From positions 1 through 46,056 of the forward strand of contig NZ_JACJQJ010000068.1 in the NCBI RefSeq assembly GCF_014696615.1: a stretch of DNA of 46,056 nucleotides. Reading direction: 5' to 3'. Positions 7,233 through 17,961 of the stretch are shown here, in pieces. The notes under the pieces are model-generated. The model was not told where the DNA came from and did not search any database. It was given only the letters and a program-made list of their open reading frames with translations. Positions within the stretch are counted from its first letter, which is position 1. Every line of letters starts with the position of its first letter. The position numbers and the translations under genes were made by a program. This stretch comes from Nostoc linckia FACHB-104. GTDB lineage: Bacteria; Cyanobacteriota; Cyanobacteriia; Cyanobacteriales; Nostocaceae.

Positions 7233-9347
7233 TTAAGTCCTGCGCCAAACCATCACAACCCGAAAACCCACGCTGAGGTCCCTAAGGTCACGTGCGAGCC
7301 AGTTGCGATTCGCTGAACGGCAATACCCGGGATTGCGGCCCCACGAACCACCACGCAGCAGTTTTTTTTGATTATCATTCTCAACTAACCAAGCAGTGCC
7401 GTCCGCTGGTGCATTATTATAATTTTCGTGCCACTCATCCTGACACCATTCCCATACATTACCATGCATATCAAATAAACCAAAGCGATTGGCAGGAAAT
7501 TGTCCCACATCGGTTGTTTGCTTACGATATCCACCCTTGGGAGCAGAACCGTATGTATAATTTCCATCGTAATTGGCTAAATCAGTTGTAATGGTTTCGC
7601 CAAAATAAAACGGAGTAGTAGTTCCCGCCCGACAAGCATATTCCCATTCTGCTTCACTGGGTAAGCGATAGATTGTCTGTGTCTTGTTCGAGAGTCGAGC
7701 GCAAAATTCAACCGCATTATCCCAAGAAACACGTTCTACAGGTCGATTAGCACCTTTAAAATTAGATGGGTCGGGATTTAAATCAATATTTACCTTATCA
7801 AGAGCAGCAACAGCTTGCCATTGACTTTGAGTCACAGGAAATTTCCCTATGAAAAAGGGTTGAATGGTAACGTTATGCTGTGGACTTTCTGAGTCATATC
7901 CTCCTTCCTCATTCTCTGGTGAACCCATGAGAAATTTACCACCAGGAATTGCCACCATTTCCAAAACTACGCCATTACCCAGATTTTCTGTAAAAAACGC
8001 AGTCGTGGACGCACTGAGTTTAATTTCATAGTTTATTTTTTCCTTTCCAAACCATCCTGTGCTTTTTACCACCGTTAAGGTAGCAGTATTGAACCCAAAA
8101 GTCTGGGTTTGAATATCTGGGGGAGATTTAGGCTCAGAAACAGGTGGAGACCATAGTATTTCTTGTTGTCGTTGAAGTTCTGCCCTTTCTCGTTGTTGGC
8201 GTAATCTTTCGGCTTGCTGTTGTTGAAGTTCTGCTGTTTGTTTTTCTTGGCGTAATCGTTCGGCTTCTTTTGGTGCAAGCACTTGTTGTTTAATTACAGC
8301 TATATCTTCATCCCGAAGATTCAAGATATTTTGTAAGCGTTGCAATCCATTCTGATCTCTTTGACTAATGGGGTATTGCTGTTGTACTATCTGCGATAAA
8401 GCTTGCTCATAGCGTTGCAATTTCTCTTGGCGTTTGCGATAGGGTTCCAGAACCTCAAACTCAATTGTCTCAGCCTCACCTACCGATAATCTCAAATTAT
8501 TACGCAACTCATCTGAATAAAAGCGATTGCCAATTGAAATATCTCCTTCATCTTCAAGGGCAATCTTATCAAATTCCTTACGGTATTTCAGCTTAGGGTC
8601 ATCCTTAGGCGACTTTGCCAGCAAAATCTTATGCCCTTCCTCAACTGGATAGAACTTCGGAGTCATTGCTGGTGAGGCTTCTTGAACTTTTGTACTTGCA
8701 TACTCATGCAGCTCATCGATGGAAATATAACCATCTGTATCTTTATCAGCTGCACCTGTTTCAATACCTTCTACTAAATAACGGGTATAAATTGAGAGTT
8801 CTGAGCCTTCTTGCTCAAAGGAATACTGGGTAGAAGTAGAAGAAGTGAGAATTGCCCGACCCTTACCACCTAGCTGCTCTTGTACATTTACATTACCATC
8901 ATCTTTGACAGTCATCCCTTGGGCGATCGCACCACTAAAACAACAATCTAAAATGATGACTTGTCTTTGAGATCTGCTACGACTGATACTTTCATGAACA
9001 AAACTGGCTGTAACTGCGGATGCACGAATTAAATCTCCTTTTGCAGTTTTGCGTGTGGTACGTGTTGCTAAATAAAGTTTGCCTGTGTCATCCTTAATTC
9101 CATGACCAGAGAAGAAGAAAACTACCAAATCATCCTTTTGACGATCCACAAACAACTTCTCTATTGCTTCTTCCATTTTCTGGCGTTCAGGATTTGCCAA
9201 TACAGTAATATTTTCCTCAGCAAAGTTACCCATTTCTGGGTTTACTAACACTCGCTTAACCGCCTCGATATCGTTGACAGCAGCAGGTAGGGGATTTAAA
9301 CCTGGCTCATATTCACTAATCCCTATCAGCAGTGCTACCTTCACCAT
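7233..9347 (-). CDS. Caspase-like protease with EF-hand and SUMF/FGE domain
   Basis: A 704-residue fusion. Residues 1-245 are a peptidase C14 (caspase/orthocaspase) domain: opening VALLIGISEY, H82 in FFFSGHG, and the cysteine pair C135-C136 in ILDCCFSG, C136 being the likely nucleophile. Residues 201-212 (DKDTDGYISIDE) form a textbook EF-hand loop. Residues 255-400 are charged and helical, ending in a Q/E/R-rich coiled coil. Residues 455-700 are a sulfatase-modifying-factor/FGE-type C-lectin fold: MVAIPGGKFLMGS, RLPSEAEWEYACRAG, FDMHGNVWEWCQDEWH, LRGGSW, SVGFRVV. Only one cysteine (C676) remains where true formylglycine-generating enzymes have a pair, so it is probably a ligand-binding domain. 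Its C-terminus has the codon signature of a retroelement variable region. The start overlaps the upstream EACC1-like gene by 32 bases. It is probably a conflict or cell-death effector; that role is inferred. Confidence 0.9.
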   Translation of the reverse strand: MVKVALLIGISEYEPGLNPLPAAVNDIEAVKRVLVNPEMGNFAEENITVLANPERQKMEEAIEKLFVDRQKDDLVVFFFSGHGIKDDTGKLYLATRTTRKTAKGDLIRASAVTASFVHESISRSRSQRQVIILDCCFSGAIAQGMTVKDDGNVNVQEQLGGKGRAILTSSTSTQYSFEQEGSELSIYTRYLVEGIETGAADKDTDGYISIDELHEYASTKVQEASPAMTPKFYPVEEGHKILLAKSPKDDPKLKYRKEFDKIALEDEGDISIGNRFYSDELRNNLRLSVGEAETIEFEVLEPYRKRQEKLQRYEQALSQIVQQQYPISQRDQNGLQRLQNILNLRDEDIAVIKQQVLAPKEAERLRQEKQTAELQQQQAERLRQQRERAELQRQQEILWSPPVSEPKSPPDIQTQTFGFNTATLTVVKSTGWFGKEKINYEIKLSASTTAFFTENLGNGVVLEMVAIPGGKFLMGSPENEEGGYDSESPQHNVTIQPFFIGKFPVTQSQWQAVAALDKVNIDLNPDPSNFKGANRPVERVSWDNAVEFCARLSNKTQTIYRLPSEAEWEYACRAGTTTPFYFGETITTDLANYDGNYTYGSAPKGGYRKQTTDVGQFPANRFGLFDMHGNVWEWCQDEWHENYNNAPADGTAWLVENDNQKKLLRGGSWGRNPGYCRSANRNWLARDLRDLSVGFRVVMVWRRT
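7260..7350 (-). other. Candidate diversity-generating retroelement variable region
   Basis: Codons 668-696 of the caspase fusion. Nearly every residue departing from the family pattern N/R is explained by changes at adenines of AAC, AAT or AGG codons: GGC, CGC, GGG, TAT, TGG, CTC, CTT, GAC, CTC and AGC. The invariant framework (GGSW, NP, CRSANRN, RD, VGFRVV) uses codons left unchanged. This is how adenine mutagenesis of a template repeat looks in FGE-type targets. No template repeat or reverse transcriptase is in the window. Confidence 0.6.
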
Positions 9348-9750
9348 CTTTGCTGTCTTGCGCCTTATTGGTACTATTCAAAAAATCCTGTGCTTTTTGG
9401 AAAGCAAATTCAAACTCTTCCCGACTGCTGGCTTCAAGGTTGAGTTCTCTACCATCAGTACCTTTGACTACCAGTTTAATGGGTTTGTTGCCGAAGCGAT
9501 CCGTCAGGAATTTAAACAAACCCTTGATATTAGCCGGATTAATTTCTAAATTTAACAAATTCCACAAAAAGCCCCCGAAAGCTTTTGAGCCTTTGGGCGC
9601 GTTTTCTTCAGGTACTAAAGCGGCTTCTTCTACGCCATCTACTTCTCTTAGCTGCGGGAGTAGGTTTTGCACTTCTGCTTGCAAATCTTCGTCATCTAAA
9701 TCCAGCCCAGCCAGAGAAATAGTCACCTGTACGTTAGATATCGTTGTCAT
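9316..9750 (-). CDS. EACC1-like effector-associated protein
   Basis: A 144-residue acidic soluble protein. The layout is an N-terminal strand (VQVTISLAGLDLDDEDL), a helix (QAEVQNLLPQLREV), a strand with Glu/Ala-rich turn, a Gly-rich linker (PKGSKAFGGFLWNLL), a helix (IKGLFKFLTDRFG), then PIKLVVKGTDGRELNLEA and a C-terminal helix. This matches my memory of EACC1, effector-associated constant component 1, a small protein coded beside caspase, trypsin and other effectors in bacterial conflict systems. The stop lies 32 bases inside the caspase gene, in a different frame, so translation is probably coupled. Role by association only; no enzyme motif is seen. The acidic C-terminal tail (DSKDGEGSTADRD) is low-complexity. 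Confidence 0.7.
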   Translation of the reverse strand: MTTISNVQVTISLAGLDLDDEDLQAEVQNLLPQLREVDGVEEAALVPEENAPKGSKAFGGFLWNLLNLEINPANIKGLFKFLTDRFGNKPIKLVVKGTDGRELNLEASSREEFEFAFQKAQDFLNSTNKAQDSKDGEGSTADRD

Positions 9751-9910
9751 GGAATGCCTAAGTATTTTTCATAGTATTTTTTAAAGATTGTAGCGGTTAT
9801 TATTCCAAATCTAGTTAATATCCGCTAGACTAGCAACTCGCCCTTGATGTGATTGACGCTGCGCTGGGTAAAAGGCTGTAAAAGTAAAACCCACGATCAT
9901 CGAATGGGTA

Positions 9911-10016
9911 ATACCATTTCACCTGGATTCAAGATACAAATACAAGAATAGAGGGTTTAGCAATGCTAAACCCCTACGAAAAATCTATCTGTATCAGGAT
10001 TTTTGTGAATTGGTAT
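9911..10016. repeat. 106-bp MITE-like element, second copy of the 4225 type
   Basis: ATACCATTTCAC (9911-9922) and GTGAATTGGTAT (10005-10016) are terminal inverted repeats with one mismatch. The core is a perfect 10+1+10 palindrome, GGGTTTAGCA, A, TGCTAAACCC (9953-9973). The design equals that of 4225-4324, but the palindrome sequence differs on both arms together. Confidence 0.7.
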
Positions 10017-10037
10017 GAGACGTGGGTTTGATTGGAT

Positions 10038-11864
10038 TTAGCTAAAGCTATAGATTTTCTGAGTTTCTAGGCGATCGCAAATTGTCGAAGGTAATGTACC
10101 CGCTTCAAAGGTCTGACGATCTACCTGCACTTGTAAATTAGTCAGCGGATCGCTACCAGGAGAAATCAAGAATTCCAGCTTTTCGATATAAGGCAAAGTT
10201 GCGAGATGATCGAGAATTTGGCAGATGGCTTGCAAATAAGGATGACCTTTCTGCTGATACCAATCGCCATCTGCAACTTTCGGTTGGTCAAAACCCAAGT
10301 GTACTGTTAATGATGGTTTGTCGAAGAGAGCGATCGCTAATGGTCGCGCTTCTTCTTGCAGTAATAGGTGATGATTTTTCGCTAAATGCCGAATTTTTTC
10401 TAGGCGTTCATAGCGTTGTGTTACTAATTGGGGATCATCTTGCCAGTGAATAGCTACTGTGACTAAATAGGTTTGCAGCAGCATATGTCCTAACTTCTTA
10501 GCTTTGGTTGCTAAGTAGTAGGAATTGTAGTCGTTGGCTTCAATCAATAACGGTACGCGATCTACTACTTCTAAGCCATAGCCTTTCACCCCTGCAATTT
10601 TACGGGGATTATTGGTAATCAAACGAATCTGCTTGACTCCTAAATCCATAAGCATTTGTGCGCCCATACCGTAGTCTCGCAAATCGGCAGCGAATCCTAA
10701 GCGCTCGTTGGCTTCTACTGTATCCAAACCCATATCCTGTAAGGAATAGGCTTTGAGTTTGTTAATCAAGCCAATTCCCCGCCCTTCTTGACGTAGGTAA
10801 ACTACAACACCTTGTCCAGCCGCTTCAATCATTTTGAGTGCAGCTTGCAATTGCATCCGACAATCGCAGCGCAAAGAACCTAAAGCGTCACCAGTCAGAC
10901 ATTCCGAGTGCATCCGCACCATGACTGGCTCATCTTTAAAGGTAGCGGGATCGCCCTTAACAATGGCTACGTGTTCGCAATTATCTAAAGTATGGCGGTA
11001 GGCGTAGATTTTGAAATGACCAAACTGAGTGGGTAAATCGGCAATACTTTCGCGAATTACTAAGCGATCGTGTTGCAGACGATAACTAATTAGATCGGCA
11101 ATACTAATAATTTTCAGATTATGACTATGAGCATACTCAATTAGCTGGGGCAACCTTGCCATCGAACCATCGGAGTTTTGAATTTCACAAATTACTCCCG
11201 CTGGGTATAACCCTGCTAATCGAGATAAGTCTACAGCCGCTTCTGTATGTCCCGCCCGTTTGAGCACGCCGCCAGCTTTAGCGCGCAGGGGGAAAATATG
11301 CCCAGGACGACGTAAATCTGAGGGTTGTGTGGCTGGGTTCAGAGTCACCTGGATAGTCCGCGCCCGGTCTTCGGCTGATATCCCCGTACTGACACCCAAA
11401 TGCGGCCCCGCATCAATGCTGACTGTAAAAGCAGTTTGGTTGGTGTCGGTAATATTGCTCACCATTAAAGGTAAGTCTAGTTCATCGAGGCGATCGCCTG
11501 TCATCGCTAGACAAATCAGTCCTCTTGCTTCCACCGCCATAAAATTAATCATGTCGGGTGTTGCGAATTGGGCAGCACAAATCAAGTCACCTTCATTTTC
11601 GCGATTTTCGTCATCTACCACGACGATGACACGGCCAGCTTTTAAATCTGCTAAAGCTGCGTCAATTGAATCAAACTTGAAGGATGAAATTGCAGTGCTA
11701 GCACCATCAGCCGACTCAGGCGACTGCTGAAAGGCTTGCTCTACTTGCGGAGCCACCCCAGTACTCTGTTCACTAGAGTTGAGGGGAGTGGCTTGCGACT
11801 GCCGTTTAGTCTTAGGCTTTGACACAGAGGAATTCCAGCTACCAAAAGTAAATTTTTTTAACAA
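10038..11864 (-). CDS. ribBA: Bifunctional riboflavin enzyme RibBA
   Basis: A 608-residue fusion for two riboflavin steps. Residues 64-262 are 3,4-dihydroxy-2-butanone 4-phosphate synthase: [10 protein letters not shown] at 84-93, THR-rich substrate loop, and [15 protein letters not shown] at 205-219. Residues 268-465 are GTP cyclohydrolase II: zinc cysteines C322, C333 and C335 in [31 protein letters not shown] and the C-terminal [16 protein letters not shown]. About 60 low-complexity residues precede the first domain and about 140 residues follow the second; cyanobacterial RibBA is commonly longer than the roughly 400-residue form of other bacteria. It is divergent from argC. No FMN riboswitch was recognised in the 429-base leader region. 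Confidence 0.95.
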   Translation of the reverse strand: MLKKFTFGSWNSSVSKPKTKRQSQATPLNSSEQSTGVAPQVEQAFQQSPESADGASTAISSFKFDSIDAALADLKAGRVIVVVDDENRENEGDLICAAQFATPDMINFMAVEARGLICLAMTGDRLDELDLPLMVSNITDTNQTAFTVSIDAGPHLGVSTGISAEDRARTIQVTLNPATQPSDLRRPGHIFPLRAKAGGVLKRAGHTEAAVDLSRLAGLYPAGVICEIQNSDGSMARLPQLIEYAHSHNLKIISIADLISYRLQHDRLVIRESIADLPTQFGHFKIYAYRHTLDNCEHVAIVKGDPATFKDEPVMVRMHSECLTGDALGSLRCDCRMQLQAALKMIEAAGQGVVVYLRQEGRGIGLINKLKAYSLQDMGLDTVEANERLGFAADLRDYGMGAQMLMDLGVKQIRLITNNPRKIAGVKGYGLEVVDRVPLLIEANDYNSYYLATKAKKLGHMLLQTYLVTVAIHWQDDPQLVTQRYERLEKIRHLAKNHHLLLQEEARPLAIALFDKPSLTVHLGFDQPKVADGDWYQQKGHPYLQAICQILDHLATLPYIEKLEFLISPGSDPLTNLQVQVDRQTFEAGTLPSTICDRLETQKIYSFS

Positions 11865-12293
11865 TTTCTTCTTTTAGATTGTAACTCCTTTATAAGGCAG
11901 AGAAGTACACTAGCAATGATTTGATAACATGACAAAAAATTTCTGCCCTAAAATTGAGGTTTAATACTCAAGTGTGGCAGTAAGACGCTAAAAGCGAGAG
12001 TATTCTTTCTGGCTCGTTCCTGACCGAAAATGTCAGGAATTGCGTGAATTTGGTATTTTCCCAATGTCTAATTCCCTCTTTACTAAAGAATGTAAACAGC
12101 TGCTTCTGCCCCCTTGGGAGGAAACATCTCAAAAATTAACGTTAGGTGAGAGCATAAAATCTCGCCGCTACTAAGTGCAGAGTCACTAACATCCCGGCTT
12201 CAGTCCGTGGCTGATTGTGCGTTGCGCCTCTGGTCGCTGATATGTTGATAGCTAATAACTCATTAAACAAAAGCTGATAAGGATTTCATCATC
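11865..12293. other. Divergent control region of ribBA and argC
   Basis: 429 bases with no gene visible. The one clear structure is a perfect 8-bp hairpin, TTCCTGAC and GTCAGGAA around CGAAAAT (12017-12039), without a T-run. The stretch 12160-12240 can form further weak stems. It presumably holds both promoters; I cannot place them with confidence. Confidence 0.4.
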
Positions 12294-13352
12294 ATGGGCA
12301 ATAATGGACGCGTACCAGTTGGGATTGTTGGCGCGTCAGGCTATGGCGGAGTGCAGTTAGTTCGGCTACTGATGGATCATCCAGAGGTCGAATTAGTTTA
12401 TTTAGGCGGTGAGAGTAGCGCAGGGAAACCCTTTGCAGATCTCTACCCTCATCTGGCTCATGCAGTTAACCTGCCAATCGAGGCGGTAGATGCAGAAGTC
12501 ATCGCCCAACGCTGTGAAGCAGTGTTTCTCTCTCTACCAAATGGTCTGGCTTGCCAAATTACACCAAAACTAATCGAAAAAGGATGTAAGGTACTAGATC
12601 TGAGTGCCGATTATCGATTTAGTGATTTGGCAACCTATACCACTTGGTACGCCACTGAGCGCAGCGATCAATCAACTGCGGCTACAGCAGTATATGGATT
12701 ACCAGAACTTTATCGCGATCGCATTAGCGAAGCTCAGCTTGTCGGCTGTCCTGGCTGTTATCCTACTGCTAGTCTGCTTGCGCTTTCACCACTCTTAAAA
12801 CAAGGCTTAATTGTCCCCGAAACCGCCATTATCGACGCTAAATCTGGCACCTCTGGTGGGGGACGACAAGCCAAAATCAATATGCTCTTAGCTGAGGCAG
12901 ATAACTCTCTTGCGCCCTACGGAGTTACCCGTCACCGCCATACTCCAGAAATTGAGCAAATTTGTAGCGATCTCGCTGGGCACGAAGTCAAAGTTCAATT
13001 TACACCCCATCTGATCCCGATGGTGCGGGGAATTTTAGCGACAGTTTATGCCACACTGCGCGATCCCGGTCTAGTCAGGGATGATATGGTAACAATTTAC
13101 AATGCTTTTTACCGTAATTGCCCTTGGGTAAGAGTTTGCGACAGTGGAGTTTACCCGCAAACAAAATGGGCTAGTGGCAGCAATCTTTGCTACATAGGTA
13201 TAGAAGTTGACCCGCGCACCGGACGTGTGATTGTGATGTCAGCAATCGATAACCTGATTAAAGGACAAGCGGGTCAAGCCATTCAATGTTTAAACATCAT
13301 GATGGGTTGGGATGAAACTTTGGGATTGCCCAAACTTGGGTTTTATCCGTAA
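12294..13352 (+). CDS. argC: N-acetyl-gamma-glutamyl-phosphate reductase
   Basis: A 352-residue enzyme for the third step of arginine synthesis, the NADPH-dependent reduction of N-acetylglutamyl phosphate to the semialdehyde. The nucleotide-binding start is [18 protein letters not shown] (9-26). The active-site cysteine is C155 in [10 protein letters not shown], and the catalytic histidine lies in RHRHTPEI (213-220). KSGTSGGGR (183-191) is the conserved glycine loop. Length is normal. It converges on eno across an 83-base spacer filled with GGGCAT-type repeats. No other arg gene is adjacent. Confidence 0.97.
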   Translation: MGNNGRVPVGIVGASGYGGVQLVRLLMDHPEVELVYLGGESSAGKPFADLYPHLAHAVNLPIEAVDAEVIAQRCEAVFLSLPNGLACQITPKLIEKGCKVLDLSADYRFSDLATYTTWYATERSDQSTAATAVYGLPELYRDRISEAQLVGCPGCYPTASLLALSPLLKQGLIVPETAIIDAKSGTSGGGRQAKINMLLAEADNSLAPYGVTRHRHTPEIEQICSDLAGHEVKVQFTPHLIPMVRGILATVYATLRDPGLVRDDMVTIYNAFYRNCPWVRVCDSGVYPQTKWASGSNLCYIGIEVDPRTGRVIVMSAIDNLIKGQAGQAIQCLNIMMGWDETLGLPKLGFYP

Positions 13353-13435
13353 ATGGGCATGGGGCATGGGGCATTGGGCATTGTAATATCTTCCCCCTTG
13401 CTCCCTGCCCCCCTGCCTCATCAATGCCCCAATCC
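13353..13435. repeat. GGGCAT-type short repeats between argC and eno
   Basis: Repeated GGGCAT units and, further on, GGGGCATTG pairing at distance with CAATGCCCC. They lie between two converging genes, where the pairing might help end transcription. Similar G-rich units occur near 30430, 39190 and 45740. Confidence 0.5.
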
Positions 13436-15037
<1,602 letters not shown>

Positions 15038-15076
15038 AAAAAAATCTCCCGTTCAGACTTACCTCTGTAACGGGAG
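15038..15076 (-). terminator. Terminator of the pilT-like gene
   Basis: Read on the minus strand, CTCCCGTT pairs with AACGGGAG (15069-15076 with 15046-15053) and a run of Ts follows, corresponding to the A run 15038-15044. It lies 43 bases past the pilT stop. Confidence 0.75.
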
Positions 15077-15118
15077 TTCTCCTAGTCTAGTAGAAATTGG
15101 CTAAACAACTATTTCAGT

Positions 15119-16333
15119 TCAGTTGGAACTATAGTTATAAGCTTTGAAAAAACTACGCCCAGTTGAATGAGATGGGTCTAATCCTTCGTTGCGAGAACGA
15201 CGACGTAAATCACCGATATCTGGTGTATTATTGAAGGCATCTTCAATACTGATTTGACCAGTTAACATCAGTTCGCAAAGTGCATCATTCATTACTTGCA
15301 TACCTTCTTTGCGACTAGCTTCTATCAGTTGATATGCTTCTGTGTCTTCACCCTTTAATAGATAATCTTGCATAGTGGGTGTGTTAACTAAAATTTCCAT
15401 AGGTGCTGTGCGACCACCATCTGTTGTGCTGAGTAAACGTTGAGCAACAACAGCAACTAGGGAATCAACAATTTGTACCCGCATAATTGCCTGTTCATCA
15501 GGATTATAGAGATTGAGGAGGCGATTAATTGCGCCAATTGAATCTTTAGAGTGCAGAGTACCTAATACCAAGTGACCAGTTTGTGCGGCTTTAATGGCAG
15601 TATCAACAGTGATGCGATCGCGCATTTCTCCGACTACAATCACATCTGGATCTTCCCGTAATGCTGACCGCAAAGCATCATGAAATTCGTGGGTGTGTAA
15701 ACCTACTTCCCTTTGACTAATTAAGCTATTTTGGGAAGTATGAACATATTCAATTGGGTCTTCGATTGTGATGATATGTTTTTGTTGAGTTTCATTTAAA
15801 TAGCGGATCATTGCCGCTATGGTAGTAGATTTACCTGAACCAGTTGGCCCGGTAACTAAAATTAATCCTTGTTTTTTATTAACAATATTTTTGAGGATTG
15901 ATGGCAATCCCAAACTATCAATGCTAGGAACATGCAGTGTAATTAACCGCAGCACCATTGCACCACCAGTTAAGGTTTCAAAACAGTTGATGCGACAGCG
16001 TACAAGCCCAGGATAAACAATTGCTGTATCTAATTCTTGGGTTTCGGAAAATCGCTGTTTGGCAGATGGAGAGAGAATTTCATCTAAGTAAGCCTCAAAT
16101 AGTTTGGGTGTGACTACACCTGCTAATTCGTAAACTTCCATCTGTCCGCGAATGCGGAAGCGGGGCAATTCTCCAACACGAATATGTATATCAGTAGCTT
16201 GCTGATTGTAGGCATCATGCACCATCTGTTGAATAGACACCGCCTTTTTTTGTATGGCAAATGGTGGTGGTGGTGGTGCTGGGAGAACTGGAAATTGGGG
16301 AATTAAATATTGTGAGGTAGATTCGCCGTTCAT
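15119..16333 (-). CDS. pilT: PilT-type twitching motility ATPase
   Basis: A 404-residue secretion ATPase of the PilT group, which powers retraction of type IV pili in the cytoplasm. Walker A is GPTGSGKS at 162-169; the Asp box is IITIEDPIEY (187-196); Walker B is IVVGEMRD (232-239); the His box is TGHLVLGTLHS (252-262). The N-terminus has an unusual proline run (PVLPAPPPPPF, 15-25) before the PAS-like N-domain. It stands alone, without pilB or pilC beside it, so it is more likely the second cyanobacterial homologue (PilT2-like), often linked to phototaxis, than the pilB-linked copy. That assignment is inference. Confidence 0.92.
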   Translation of the reverse strand: MNGESTSQYLIPQFPVLPAPPPPPFAIQKKAVSIQQMVHDAYNQQATDIHIRVGELPRFRIRGQMEVYELAGVVTPKLFEAYLDEILSPSAKQRFSETQELDTAIVYPGLVRCRINCFETLTGGAMVLRLITLHVPSIDSLGLPSILKNIVNKKQGLILVTGPTGSGKSTTIAAMIRYLNETQQKHIITIEDPIEYVHTSQNSLISQREVGLHTHEFHDALRSALREDPDVIVVGEMRDRITVDTAIKAAQTGHLVLGTLHSKDSIGAINRLLNLYNPDEQAIMRVQIVDSLVAVVAQRLLSTTDGGRTAPMEILVNTPTMQDYLLKGEDTEAYQLIEASRKEGMQVMNDALCELMLTGQISIEDAFNNTPDIGDLRRRSRNEGLDPSHSTGRSFFKAYNYSSN

Positions 16334-16579
16334 TAGTATTTCCTATAGTAAATATCTGGTTAAAGAGCAGGTTAAAACTTAACTTTGATGCCCAAAGTTA
16401 GCAGTTAATAGAACTTGTAGATTAATCAATTCTTCTGAGGTCAACCGTGGAGTTACTTAGATTTTCAATCTACAACATACTTAGGTAAGATTTTCGTTTT
16501 TACGATGGTCTTTACCAATTCTTTAGTGAAACCATGAATTTCTATGAATTTCATTTATGTTTGGGCTAGAAATGAAATT

Positions 16580-17740
16580 ATGAAAATCATTACACCCACC
16601 ATTAACTGGTTACAAACCCGCGCTTGTGCCCCTGCATACAGCGGTTGTGTTTTAGCAGGAATTGCTATTTGCTTTTTTGGCGCTGCTGTTAATACAATGG
16701 CTGGTTGGCTTTACGCCATCAGTGGAGTTAGTTTTGCTCTGTTAGCCATAGCTGCTATTTTGCCGCCGCGATCGCTTGTTGGTTTATCTGTGAAACGCCG
16801 TCAAATTAAGCCTGTAACAGCCGGAGATGAATTAACGGTAGAAATAGAAATTCACAATCAGACAAAGCAAGCTGTTAACTTGCTACGAGTTGAAGATATG
16901 TTGCCTTTTGTGTTGGGGAAACCAGTAACCAAGTCCATAGAAACTATTCCCCCCCATGAGCATTACCGTTGGGTATACTACCAACAAACCCCACGCCGGG
17001 GTGTTTATCGCTGGCATACAGTCGAACTTGTTAGCGGCGCGCCTTTAGGCTTGTTCTGGTGTCGTCGTCAGCGTGAATGTGCCGCCACAGCGATTGTTTA
17101 TCCTAGCGTGTTACCGCTAACTTACTGCCCGCTAGTGGATGAAATGGGGCAAGACGAAAGCGACATGAGTAACTTTCGTGGCAAAACCTTACAAACAGAG
17201 ACAACCGGACTAGTGCGATCGCTTCGTCCTTATCGTTTAGGTGATCCTACTCGCCTGATTCACTGGCGTACCAGCGCGCGCTACGGGGAATTACGGGTAC
17301 GGGAATTAGAAATAGTTACTAGCGGTCAAGAAATTATTATTGCGCTTGACAGTGCGGTAAATTGGGCAGAAGAGAATTTTGAACAAGCCGTCATCGCTGC
17401 CGCATCACTATATTTTTATGCCCAGCGGCAAAATATCCAAGTCCAACTGTGGACAGCATTCACAGGATTAATTAAAGGCGATCGCATAGTTCAAGAAGCC
17501 TTAGCAGCCACTACCACTCAAGAAGACGCTAACGCACCAACTCCAGAAGGCTATCCTTTAATATGGCTAACTTCCAACCCCCAAAGCCTTTCTTCCTTGC
17601 CTTTAGGTAGCCGCTGGGTTTTATGGGAGAACAATCCTTCTGCCACAGAACCAGTAATAGCTAACCGAGATTATCCGGGTATTGTTATACAAACTGAGCA
17701 AGGATTACAACCACAACTACAAAAATCCTTACACTCATAA
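16580..17740 (+). CDS. DUF58 domain protein, membrane anchored
   Basis: About 386 residues. Two hydrophobic segments near the N-terminus (about residues 22-40 and 44-62) are followed by a beta-rich region and then the DUF58 core: TGLVRSLRPYRLGDPTRLIHWRTSAR and the RVRELE that follows it. DUF58 proteins resemble von Willebrand A domains and usually occur with MoxR-type AAA ATPases and transglutaminase-like proteins; neither is adjacent here. Function unknown. An in-frame ATG at 16544 would add 12 residues, but the start at 16580 (MKIITPTINW) gives the family-like N-terminus. No strong ribosome site favours either. Confidence 0.82.
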   Translation: MKIITPTINWLQTRACAPAYSGCVLAGIAICFFGAAVNTMAGWLYAISGVSFALLAIAAILPPRSLVGLSVKRRQIKPVTAGDELTVEIEIHNQTKQAVNLLRVEDMLPFVLGKPVTKSIETIPPHEHYRWVYYQQTPRRGVYRWHTVELVSGAPLGLFWCRRQRECAATAIVYPSVLPLTYCPLVDEMGQDESDMSNFRGKTLQTETTGLVRSLRPYRLGDPTRLIHWRTSARYGELRVRELEIVTSGQEIIIALDSAVNWAEENFEQAVIAAASLYFYAQRQNIQVQLWTAFTGLIKGDRIVQEALAATTTQEDANAPTPEGYPLIWLTSNPQSLSSLPLGSRWVLWENNPSATEPVIANRDYPGIVIQTEQGLQPQLQKSLHS

Positions 17741-17961
17741 ATTACTGACAATTTTATGTATTGAAAATTTCAATGTCTGCTTTCAAGTTAAGCTTTTCTG
17801 ATGACTCCAAGATTTTTTTGCCGTAGTAACCCAGGTATATCCGCCTTTGGGCAAACCCTATTTAAATTTAGTAACAAAGGTTGGGGAAATCTCCCCAAGA
17901 TTACCGCGATCGGGCTGAGGTACAATGCAAAGAAATGTTTAAATTATGAGCGGCTGATCTA

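Noticed and set aside
9332-9784. 150-residue plus-strand frame opposite the EACC1-like gene
   Set aside because: Ser/Lys-rich antisense translation of a gene with clear fold and coupling on the other strand.
11865-12293. FMN riboswitch upstream of ribBA
   Set aside because: The conserved AGGGGCAG-type core of that riboswitch is not visible on the minus strand.
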